Assembly (NCBI GenBank): GCA_013995675.1
Contig: VWRR01000017.1
Location: 367,433 to 431,432 of the forward strand
Source: Cyanidiococcus yangmingshanensis
Taxonomy: Eukaryota > Rhodophyta > Bangiophyceae > Cyanidiales > Cyanidiaceae
DNA length: 64,000 nt
Direction: 5' to 3'
The translations under genes were made by a program, and so were the position numbers. Of this stretch, positions 50,817-60,574 are shown one piece after another. The number at the start of each line of letters is the position of its first letter. Within the stretch, counting starts at the first letter, position 1. The notes under the pieces were generated by a model, which saw only the letters and a program-made list of their open reading frames with translations, made no database searches and had not been told where the DNA came from.

Positions 50817-52647
50817 AGTTTCATGTTGCCTGAGTGGTGGAGTACAAACCTGGACGAGGCCCAAAGGATTTCGGATTCTTACCCGCGATGCCGCGCTTGA
50901 TCTTCCTCGGGCGAGAGGAATCCAGACTAGGATCGATGAGGATTTTGGAGTTCAACCTGGATACTCTTTGGGCGGACTCGCGCTCGAATTATGCGACCCG
51001 AGGTCTTGTCTGACAAGAGAGTGAGAAATTCGAGAATGGGTGCTGGGATCGTATCGAGCCTTGTCAACATATTGTCTAAGTTTCCGCGAATGAACAAGCT
51101 CCTATGTCGTAGACCAGCCATCTAGTGTCAGAGAATGTTTGCAATGAAGACAGTTTCTTTGTAAGCCGTTAAAATTGATGAAGTACCGAGACCTTCACAG
51201 TGTTGTGTGGTTTCAGAGCTGGCCTTGCATCTGACCCTAGGTTCGATCGCCGGCAGCGGCCTCGATCAGCGAAGTGCTTCAGTGTAAAAGCTCGGAGAGT
51301 GACATCCATGACGGGAATCAGAGACGCAGGGACCCTTACCGTCCAGAATGAATGGCACGAACATGTTCATCGATTCTCAATGGGAGATGATGCGTCAATC
51401 AGATACAATGGGTTCGCAATAGTGCGCATTGCTGGTTACGATGCCGTTTCCCGGCTTTGGTGGCGAGTATGGTGAGGTTATCGAACTCTGCCAGTAGCCG
51501 CATACCAAACCATACGTGTGACGGGCCGATTTCATGCGCCCTGGGCATACTCATACCTTACATTCTCGGCTTCGAAGAGAGATAGCGTGCCATAAAGCCA
51601 GTGGAGCGTAGCATTCCAAGCTCCCATGCTGGCCATACAATCCACTATACTGTGCTGCTTGAACATTTACAGAACCTTGTGCAATTGTCCGGCTCTGGTT
51701 CCGGCTGGGGCTGCAAGCATGAGACCAAAATTTCCACATTGAGAGTGCGGTCAATACTTGTCCCGACACAATTCCATGAACAATAAGCGAAATCATCTTG
51801 TTTGAACCATGAGCAGTGCGCACAAAGTACGAATGACGGAATCGACTCGGGCACAATATCTTGTAGGTCAAGAATTTTATGGTGTCTACCGCCTGCTCTG
51901 AAGTATCTCGACGGATATTTGGTGAGCGCTCCACTGCCAGGTTCTTGAATGGGTTTATGTCCACCAGGGGCGACGGTGTCCTACGCCATAGAGCGTTTCT
52001 TAGTCCATGGGAAAGACACATACCAGACTTTCAGTAGTAGCCGACCACTGAAGCAAAGCCACACGCGCATTCGATTCGCTGTGTTAGTGTATCTGGGATA
52101 GTCCTGATAAGCTGTGGAAATTTTCTGGTTTTATTTTCGTACGAGAGTCCTTTCAAAGCGTCTGGATCGTGTCTCCGGTAACCAAGGTTCAGGAACGCCC
52201 TGAAAATGGAGTGAGGAAACGAACGAAAACCAAACAACGCATACGCCGTTCAACTTGAACATCCATGCTCTAGTCCGAGTCGCGCTCCACCTGTACCTAA
52301 TCGACACCCGAAGCACGAACCAAATTACGCAATGTAAAGTTGGTCGCCCCCAAACCCTAAATGAGCAGAGATTCTGCTTCAGAAAAAGCCCCCGAGACGT
52401 CTTTAGCGAGCGCATAATATCCCGAAAACGTGTACCTTCTGAGCGTTGCACGCCTTTCTCGGTTGCTGATCTCAGAGCGTACCATCAAGAGCGATCATGT
52501 CCGTGTGCTTCCTTCGTATGGCTCGCGTGCTCTGACCTTGTTCGCATTCGCCGTACACGGAGCTCGAGACTACAGCACTCCTGAGAATGTTCTGTATCGG
52601 GCTTGAATAGGCAGATCCGGGTCCACCGAGTGCATCAAGATCATCGT
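50817..52647. other. Long convergent intergenic region without a recognised gene
   Basis: About 1.8 kb between OSCP and PEX4, AT-richer than the genes. Frames up to 156 codons on the minus strand (51551-52021) carry no recognisable motif. Confidence 0.45.
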
Positions 52648-53103
52648 CTATTCTCTACCCATCGCGTGCAGCTGCGTATACATTCGGGCCATGGACCAGA
52701 AACCTCGTTTGTCACCGCAGCGCAGGAGGTTTCCCGCATCACAGTTCAGCGGAGAGGAGGGTTCAGGTTCGGTCAGCAGCAGCTGGATGGCCCGCAGACA
52801 CGACGCGAGGCTCCAAGCAGGTGACCACGCTGACTGCAGAATATCCAAGCAGATTTCCCCGGTGCGGAAGTTAACGTTCGGGTGAAAGACTGGCATCCGA
52901 AAACGCACGCTCGGTGGCACCAACGGGTACGACGGTGACAAGACGAGTTCGAGTGCGAGTCGTCCTCCCTCGTAGGGACTGGCCTTTGGTCCTTGGAGGT
53001 ATCCCCGCAGGCGCAGTAGGTTACCATCCTCTGGTTCGAGCGAGAATATCTCGGGGTCCTCTCGAAGCTCCCTTAGTTCTGTGAGGAAGCCGTTTCTGTA
53101 AAA
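52648..53103 (-). CDS. PEX4: PEX4-type ubiquitin-conjugating enzyme E2 (3' exon)
   Basis: UBC-fold protein: GFLTELRELREDPEIFSLEPED, GPKASPYEGGRLALELVL, YPLVPPSVRF, FHPNVNF, TGEICLDIL (active-site Cys) SAWSPAWSL and PEPSSPLNCDAGNLLRCGD. The last matches PEX4, the peroxisomal E2 that monoubiquitinates the import receptor PEX5, better than other E2s. The open frame begins after TGA 53104-53106 and contains no suitable ATG before the E2 core. It is preceded by CTAATGATTTTACAG, which looks like a branch point and 3' splice site (AG at 53097-53096). The gene therefore probably has an intron and an upstream first exon. C-terminus MARMYTQLHAMGRE is normal for the family. Confidence 0.85.
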   Translation of the reverse strand, partial: FYRNGFLTELRELREDPEIFSLEPEDGNLLRLRGYLQGPKASPYEGGRLALELVLSPSYPLVPPSVRFRMPVFHPNVNFRTGEICLDILQSAWSPAWSLASCLRAIQLLLTEPEPSSPLNCDAGNLLRCGDKRGFWSMARMYTQLHAMGRE

Positions 53104-53239
53104 TCATTAGCAAAGTCGCTTATGTAGCCTCGGAGAGAGAGAGGTGCACTGAGTGGCGGTGCCGCGCACTCGACTACCTAGAAAAACGTCGCTGTGCGAG
53201 CCAGTGCTTAGACAGGCAGCACACTGCGACACCTACTAC
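53096..53239 (-). other. Putative spliceosomal intron of PEX4
   Basis: Candidate donor CAG/GTAGTAGG at 53239 and acceptor TTTTACAG/A ending at 53096, with CTAAT 14 bases before the AG, giving 144 nt. The candidate first exon begins at an ATG about 80 bases upstream of the donor. It meets exon 2 in frame only if the first exon itself contains a +1 offset. Low confidence; a cDNA is needed to place it. Confidence 0.3.
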
Positions 53240-54269
53240 CTGAAAAAGGTTTCCTTAGACGTAGAAACTTCTGCTTGTACGCCGTTGACCCAACGCGAGC
53301 AGGTTCGAAACGGAAACGCGAGTTGCCGGAATCGTCATAGCTCTTTATTGTAAGAGCGTGCGGCCAAGCGATGGTGGTGGTGGTGGTGGCGGCGGCCACT
53401 CCAGCTCCACGTGGAAGAGGCCTTCATCGACGACAAGACAGAAGCCTAGTGCTTCTCGCGTTGAGGCATTTTCGCAAGCATCGATCAACTACAAGGGCCG
53501 CATACCCGATACATTAGAAGAGGATTCGTTTCTGGAAACAAAATCGTTTATCTTCAAAAAGAATCACAGAGTCGCATGATGGTCCTTGAGTCCGCTCGGC
53601 TGTTGCTATAGAATTCTCGGTTGTCGCTTGAACGCTGCTGTACCCAGGGCGATATCTTTTCAGGATGTGTTGATCATGCAGTTCCTCCTTCTGATGAAGG
53701 TTTCAGGCAGAGGTCGCAGCCCAGGCATTTTTATATTGTATCCAGCTGGGGCGCTTTTCGGTACGATCTAAAAGACGCTCAGCGCGTATTTTTATCGGGA
53801 GCGTCTTTCATAGAGGAGAGCTGCATTCCTGGCGTCTCGCCAGTCACAGGCTCGAGCATGTCGAGTGTGCGGCTTGCGTTATCATACGTAAGTGAGAGCC
53901 ATCCTTTGAGCCACTGCAACGAGCGAGGTTTCAACGTGTTCACCGCGCAGACGACAACCTTGAGAAATCGAATCAGTGCTCACGGCTGGCTCCCTATGGA
54001 TCGGGATCCATAGGTCCTGAAAAGTCTGACCAGCTCTGATAGGCACCAGCAGACGATAGGAGTGCAGTCAGCGCTGACTGGCCATGCATTTTTTGATTTT
54101 GCTCTTGGGATGGCGTCTACCCAAATTCCAAATGGAGCGGATCATCAGGTCTGTGAATTTACCCGAGGTAGCGAATCTTGTGTGATAGACAACTGGTAGC
54201 ATCCCTGCTCCAACTTTCGTTATGGCGGTCGTTGAGGAGAACTGAGGCAATGGTTGCAAAAAAACTATA
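53240..54269. other. Intergenic region, no gene recognised
   Basis: Includes the PEX4 upstream region with a GGT repeat near 53370. A 130-codon plus-strand frame ending at 54013 has no ATG at its beginning and no recognised motif. Confidence 0.35.
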
Positions 54270-55336
54270 TCAGATAACGCGATGGCAGAGGCTCGCTCTC
54301 ATGATATTCGCCCATATGGCAGCGTACCCGGACGAGATATGAACTCTTTTGAAAAGACCCAAGGCTTCATCGTCTTCTCGGGTGGCGCTTCTCGCGCTCA
54401 TGTCCTCCAGAAAATACGGAGGCCAGAGCGTTCGTGTGTTTTCTATCGTATATATTAGACCAAGATCCGCTAGGGGACTCTGTTGAATAAACTTGTCAAG
54501 ATCCAAACAGTCTGGGTTCTGAGCATACTTGAACGGCTCGATGACTCGTCGAATTCCTTTCGCGTTCGCCAGGTAGGCGCCGGTTCCCCAGCTGACCAGC
54601 GGTTTGTACGGAACTGCGGTGCGACGACTACAATCGGAGAAAAGCCGCTCCAATCCGAGTTCCCCAGAGGTTCCTACATCATCATATGCCGCTACCTTCA
54701 GTTCGAGCATCATCGAATCGATGGGGTTTTGGAGGTATTCAGAACCAGTCCAGAAATTGTGTCTTCCCAGTATGGCATGAGGTCCAGAGACGTGTCGTCT
54801 TCGATAACCAGCACAGACGAACAATTATCGCGGAGCGCCGTGTGAAGCGCAAGCAGGTGCGAGAAACTTACCATGAGCGACGCGCTTAAGTTATTCACCA
54901 GCGCGCTAGAAGAGGCATGGAGTCTGGTCTTGGTTCCAGGAATCGTTTCGATCCCGTCTGGTCGACTCGTTGCGGCCTGGATAACCTCGGCTAGCTGTGA
55001 TGGTCGTAGCGCACGAACTCGTTTGAGGTTGCCAGGGCCAGGTTTTGGCTGGCCCAGGAGAACTGCAAGTCCATCACTGCGTGGCTTGTCTTCGAGCCCC
55101 ACGACGAAGACACAGATTCCCGGCTGGTCAAGTGACAACAGCCGGTAAAGATGTCGTTGAAGGGAGGGACCCTTTGGCCACAGGTGCAGCGGGGTCGCAA
55201 GCCCTGTTAGGGACGCCTCCCGCACCGGAGCCAAGGTTTGGAGCGACCTATAGTACCCGACTGTGAGAACTATGCCGACTGTTACGATAAGAACGTTCCA
55301 GAAAAGAATCAACTTCCCCCGTTTCCGATTTCTCAT
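54270..55336 (-). CDS. GT25-like type II membrane glycosyltransferase, frame-broken once
   Basis: ATG 55336 opens a short basic tail and one membrane anchor (LILFWNVLIVTVGIVLTVGYY, residues about 9-29), the type II topology of Golgi glycosyltransferases. The lumenal part has SFSHLLALHTALRDNCSSVLVIEDDTSLD, the conserved SH...LxxED[DE] core of family GT25. After the break come LELKVAAYDD and a WGTGAYLANAKGIRR stretch, typical of the GT25 C-terminal half. The two frames overlap near 54720-54745 and differ by -1, which equals two +1 steps. For example, T could be skipped after ACC and again after CGA, leaving PKPHR between. The acceptor and sugar are unknown. Confidence 0.6.
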
Positions 55337-58300
55337 GTTTTTGCACTCGAAACAGGGTCTCGGGCACACCTTTCTACTGCTACGGAGGGCGCCGAAAAAA
55401 TGTACAACGCCTAGTACAGATACAACTTACCGCGAAAACCCTTAGCGCTCATCGGAGAGCGTTTCGAGTGGGCGAGGACCTCGGTGCTACTGAGTTCGAG
55501 CTATCTGGGTTTCCGGTTCAGTTTCCGGATTTATCAACCTGGAGCCTGAGACGTTGCTGGAACAAAAGCGACGTGCGGCCTGGAGCCTCAACCGGGCTGG
55601 CTTGTACAAGCCGATAGGTCCGAAGCGTCCGCGCTACAAGCGCGACCACGTTTTGGGCGCGAGGAGGCCACCGAGAACGTGTCTGCACTGCCTGTGCGTA
55701 GCACGTTTGCTTTTGTAATGGAGACAGAGCTCTCCTGGGCGAATGAGCAGACAGACAACGTGGGGTACCTTATGCGTCACTTTGGTCGACTGTTTCAGGG
55801 GTCTGGAAACGGCTCCAAAGCGGTAGAGAGTCGGACGTGAGTCTTTGAAAGAGGCGAGCTGAGTCTGCTCTACGCTTTGGTGACACCTGATGCAGCCAGA
55901 GGAGGTTTGTTGGCGCAAGGTCAGGTCTAGACCTTTGATACTGGATCGGTTGAGAGCGAGTACAGCGTGCTGGGTTTTCTGGAATTGTCTTGCTGCGCTG
56001 TTTTTGCTGTCTTTCCTTGGTGTTTCTGGCTTGCTTCTCTTTGAAGCGTGGCTGATTCTTTTAAGAGCAACATTCCTGGAAAGATCGGAATTGTTATGAC
56101 GCACCAGGCCTCATTTTTTGACTTGCGCACCGTTTCTGGTTGACCGGCCCGTTTCCTTTTTCCTCTATCAGTGTTCGAAGACCTCAAAACCGTAGCGATC
56201 CCAGGCTTACCGACAGCAGCCCAATAGATGTTGCTGGCACTCTCGAGAGCATAGCACCACAAGACCGGAGTTGACGTACGACCATGGCAGGAGTTGGGGT
56301 ATCAAACTGCATCTTGTTGGGGCGATTCCATCCCGCGTTGGTGTTTGTACAGCGATGCTCACAAAGCATGTACCGAAGAATGTAGCAGCATCGCTGGCAG
56401 CTGTTTGTCTGAGAGAACTTCTGGAGTGGAACAAGCACACTTTTTCACCGTCGCAGAGAATGAGGAGCGAATTCGATCTCTGTGCAGAGACGTGACGCGA
56501 AGCGCTCGCGCTATATTATCGGCTTCTTCAAAGTCTGAATTCCGTGAATCCAAAGCACAATACCTTGAGGCAAAAACTGTTTTTCTTTGGTTCGGGTGAA
56601 TACTTGTTGCGGGTAGAACAACCTGGGAGCATTCGGATGCGCTCTGTGTGCATCTGATTACAACCGGTCGGCGAACGCGTCTACACAGTGCAACGGCGTT
56701 CCGTTTCCGCGTAATCCTTGTGCGTGTTCCTATCTCTGGGCGCTTGCATGCTTGCATCCGAAGCTGCTTCTTTTTCTTGGTGAGAGAAATTTTGTTTTGT
56801 GAGTCGGACGCCCCTCGTCAACCGTTCGTGAGAGTCCTCGCCGGCCTGGAGTGTGTGAAACAGGATTTCGTGATGTCATTCTGCGAGGCGGGTCTCTCTC
56901 TGAACGCAACAAGACTAGACTATTGGAGTTGAGACGAAGCCGGGTCGGCGCGCGATACGAATCCATAGCTTGGCTCTGGGGGCAATGCTTTTTTTTCTCG
57001 AACGGACCTGGCGAGAAGCAGGGCGCTGACTTTTCGAACGCCTACTTGTCGGATTGAATGGAGGGCATTGAAATACGGAAATGAAATGGCCCGGCGCCTC
57101 GCTGCGAGAGGGTCTATGAGCATGGCTTTATGATGATTTTGATGCTGTTTCGATGCCGGGATGACGACTCGAACTAGCGCATAAAGCATTTTTTCGATGA
57201 GCCCGATGGACTTGCCGCTCGCGATTGCCGGTATGCGCTGGACGGCACTGAAAGCAAGAGGCGCCGACTGGATGCCGAGGAGTGTCGTGCCTGCTTGGGA
57301 GACGCCTTGAAGATTTGTATATGGGCTGCTCTGTTATGCTGACCACAAGAGATTGAAAACTATGTGGATTTCGGTACACATGCCGTGACTGTAAACTAGA
57401 GAGCGATATTTAGTCAGTTCTGTTTTGCAGAAAAACGGATGATTAGGCATCGGTGGGTCATGTGATCTTCGGTTCTGCTCTGGCCGGTCGGTCATCCGTA
57501 TGAAAGCGCCTTTGAATCCTGGAGGACGACCGGCGGGCTCCGCCTTCATCGAACTGAAACTTTCCATGAGGATCCGCGGCGGGCACAGGATGCAGCAGTG
57601 CAGCAGCAGCGCAGGCCTCATGGCCGTACCTGCAATCCTGTGAGCATGATCAGGCTCTGAGAAAATAGGGATCAGACTCACCAGTTTGTTCGATCCTCGA
57701 AAACAAAGTCCCATGATGAGGAGCCATACAGTGAATGCAGGAATGGAGGCTCAACGCACGAGCTCACCAACAAGTTCCGTATCTTGATGAGATCGGAAGA
57801 GAACTGAGAGACTCGTCGAAAGGGTCAGCGAACACGAATGTTGGGCAGTGCATGTGGCGCTTGATCATTGGCGCACGCGTTCCACAGAGAGTCCTCCTGT
57901 GCATGGATGCCGCAAATGATTCCGTTGCGGTTCCGGTGCAGGTCACTGATCGCGCCGTCGTGCCCACTCTATGATCGATCAGATAACACTCCAGTCTTAG
58001 TCATGGTTCTGGTTCGAATCGATTTCGTGGGATATTCGAGTGATCCACCCTTGTAGATCTGCGACAAGGTCAAACGGTATCCTGATCTGGTGTCAGCAAT
58101 AGAGCGTCGCGAACCACACCAAGGCTTTCCTGCAGGCGCTTTTATAACGCCTCTCTAGCGAACAAGTTCCTGGTGAGTGTTACAGCATGTTCTATGGAAT
58201 ATATTTGTGCTTTCCTTCGTTTCCAAGCTCTGAACCTGTACCTAGAAACGACTTGCACGATGCGTGAGCAATATCGAAGTCGCATACTGGTACAAGCCAA

Positions 58301-59017
58301 GTGTCTTACAACATGATTTTGCAGGAACAGAAAGCACATCGGGATGTCCTAGGCAGAAGAGCACTCTGTAATTCTCGTCCACACAGGGCATCGTTGAAAA
58401 ATAGTAGATTTTCTAGATCGACAACTGAAATCATAAAGGCCAAGAAACCATAGGGCTTCCTGGATGCACGCCTCGTGATCAACGAAAGACCGCTCTCTTC
58501 GACAAAGGCCTCTAGAAGAACTGTAACGCAAACGAGCAAAACTCTAAAATATTGTCATGTTGCTGCGAGACACAGCTTCGACTTCAGGGCCAGCTGTGTG
58601 GCCTGAATATAGGTCGTCAAGAGTCGCACAAGCGTATGACCATCTTCTAGATACGCGGCAAACCGGCCCAGCTTGATATCGGTCTCATCAAGCCAGCGGC
58701 GAGCAAGTTGCCACCAGATGTGAAACGTGACATGTAACGGCGGGGATGTCCAACGTCTATGATTCCGTTGAGCTCCCGCGTCGTCGAGGACTATATTGTA
58801 CATATTGTGGTAGGTTCCGAGATTTTAAGCGGCGGCGGCACGAAATGACGTGGCGATGTCTGATTAACATTCTTTCGTTTGTGGTTGTTGTTGTTCCGAG
58901 GTGGTGCTCTGTGGTTCCCCTTGTGTAGTTTATCAGAACGGATCCAAAACCTTGCTGATTCACAATACGTTTAAGAAACTCTAAAAAGAAAAAAGATTTC
59001 TGAAAATCTCAACAAAG
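55337..59017. other. 3.7 kb gene-poor region
   Basis: No frame with recognisable protein features, no tRNA and no mobile-element hallmarks. Several T- and A-rich tracts. A minus-strand pair of frames at 58306-58803, separated by one stop in the same frame, is the only coding-like hint and matches nothing known. Confidence 0.45.
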
Positions 59018-60574
59018 ATGGAGGTTTCAAAAAAGGCGTTCTCATTGTTTTGCACCTTTCTTATACTTGTTCTAGCGGTGCCAAAGGTTCGTGCTACACC
59101 TACACCTACACCTACAGCAACACCGACACCTACGGCTACGCCTACACCGACACCGACACCAACAGCAACACCTACGGCAACGCCAACACCTACGCCAACA
59201 GCGACACCTACACCTACAGCTACGGCTACACCGACGCCAACCGTTACACCAACGCCAACAGCAACGGCTACACCGACAGCGACGGCTACGGCTACGGCTA
59301 CTTCTACAACAACGGTAACTGGAACGCCTTCACCGACAGCGACACCAATACTTATTGGGGAGACGTACTTGGTTTCGAATCGAACAGTATGTTATCTTCT
59401 CCAGTACAATATCAAGAGCTATCTCAATACTACGCTCGCAAACCCAAATATAACAGTGACTGTTAGGAGCAATTGCGATTCTATTTTCCCAACACCGACA
59501 CCTCCACCGACTCCTACGGGTACGCCAACACCGACACCGACGCCAACAGCAACAGCAACAGCAACAGCAACACCGACACCTACGGCTACGCCAACACCGA
59601 TACCTATTGCTGAAATTGATCGTCTCTACAGCACTGAGGAGACTGGTGAAGAGCTGCTGAAGCTTCCAGCTTTTCGAGCTTCTGGAGATTCTCTGGCTAC
59701 ATACATGATATATCTCGGATGCCAGTCATCCAGCACGTGCAACTCGACAACCTTGTCTCAGGCTGCTTCCACAAGCAAGACGGCCCTCAGCAATGGCACT
59801 GCATATTTGCCACCTGGTGCCAGTGGCCCAATCGCCACACCTTCACCAGAACCAACTTTTCCAAGCGGCAGTGCAGTGTGCTTCCCTGCTGATGCATCCG
59901 TGCTCATCGATGACCAGAACCACGTCGTCCCCATGAGTCAGATACGTCCCGGCATGAAGGTGATGGGCGCCGACCAGCATGGCCGTCTCGTCCCTGACAC
60001 GGTCCTGAGCTGGTTGCACTATGAACCTAGCGCTGTCGGTGAGGTGCTGGTCATTGCGACCGTCTCGGGCAAGCGGCTGCGTCTCACCAGACACCATCTG
60101 GTATATCGTCTTCAACAGCAACAGCAACAGCAGAAAGATCGGTACAAAAACCACGACAGGCAGAGGCATCAGTCGGGTACCGACCTGGGGAGCGCCTTTG
60201 AGGCTGTCTATGCGGAGCGCGTCCGCGTTGGCGATGGTCTGTATGATGCCGTGTCGCGTTCGCTGGACCGTGTCGTCTCCATAGAGAGCACCCAGACCCT
60301 GCATGGTCTGTACGCTCCCCTGACGCGTACGGGACGCCTCGTGGTCGACGGACTCCTGGTGAGCTGCTACGGCACGTATCCTTCGCACGCGGTGTCGCAT
60401 GCGGTGCTGTGGCCAGCACGCGTCGATACGCTTCGTGGTCGCTGGGCGTCATTGCTGGGTGTCCATCACACCCAGGGTATTATGCCATACGCAGCACACC
60501 TTTATGGGTTGTGGACGAGCATCGATCGCATGAGCCATGGAATCAAAGCGGGCATGATCGCTGCGGCTTGCTAA
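59018..60574 (+). CDS. Secreted Thr-Pro repeat protein with C-terminal Hedgehog-type Hint domain
   Basis: A 518-residue protein. Signal peptide at about 1-26 ([18 protein letters not shown]). Thr-Pro/Thr-Ala repeats follow at about 27-115 and again at about 165-200, flanking a small domain with Cys and Asn-x-Thr sites. A Hint (Hog) domain runs from Cys288 to near the end: [13 protein letters not shown] with the nucleophile Cys, [10 protein letters not shown] with the conserved TxxH, and [13 protein letters not shown]. Then come [23 protein letters not shown] and the following [14 protein letters not shown], closely matching animal Hedgehog C-domains. Hint domains cleave the chain at the Cys by an N-S acyl shift; in Hedgehog a sterol is attached. 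Here the N-terminal part is not a Hedgehog signal domain. A Gln run sits in the domain. ATG 59018. Confidence 0.92.
   Translation: MEVSKKAFSLFCTFLILVLAVPKVRATPTPTPTATPTPTATPTPTPTPTATPTATPTPTPTATPTPTATATPTPTVTPTPTATATPTATATATATSTTTVTGTPSPTATPILIGETYLVSNRTVCYLLQYNIKSYLNTTLANPNITVTVRSNCDSIFPTPTPPPTPTGTPTPTPTPTATATATATPTPTATPTPIPIAEIDRLYSTEETGEELLKLPAFRASGDSLATYMIYLGCQSSSTCNSTTLSQAASTSKTALSNGTAYLPPGASGPIATPSPEPTFPSGSAVCFPADASVLIDDQNHVVPMSQIRPGMKVMGADQHGRLVPDTVLSWLHYEPSAVGEVLVIATVSGKRLRLTRHHLVYRLQQQQQQQKDRYKNHDRQRHQSGTDLGSAFEAVYAERVRVGDGLYDAVSRSLDRVVSIESTQTLHGLYAPLTRTGRLVVDGLLVSCYGTYPSHAVSHAVLWPARVDTLRGRWASLLGVHHTQGIMPYAAHLYGLWTSIDRMSHGIKAGMIAAAC
59096..59344 (+). repeat. ACC/ACR-type minisatellite encoding Thr-Pro and Thr-Ala repeats
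   Basis: Imperfect hexamer-like repeats (ACACCT, ACACCG, GCAACA, GCTACG) in frame with the Hint-domain protein. A second block lies at 59487-59606. Probably forms a rigid, possibly O-glycosylated stalk. Confidence 0.9.

Noticed and set aside
58005-58030. GGTTCGAATC resembling a tRNA T-loop/B-box
   Set aside because: No T-stem pairing, no acceptor stem and no A-box upstream at a suitable distance.
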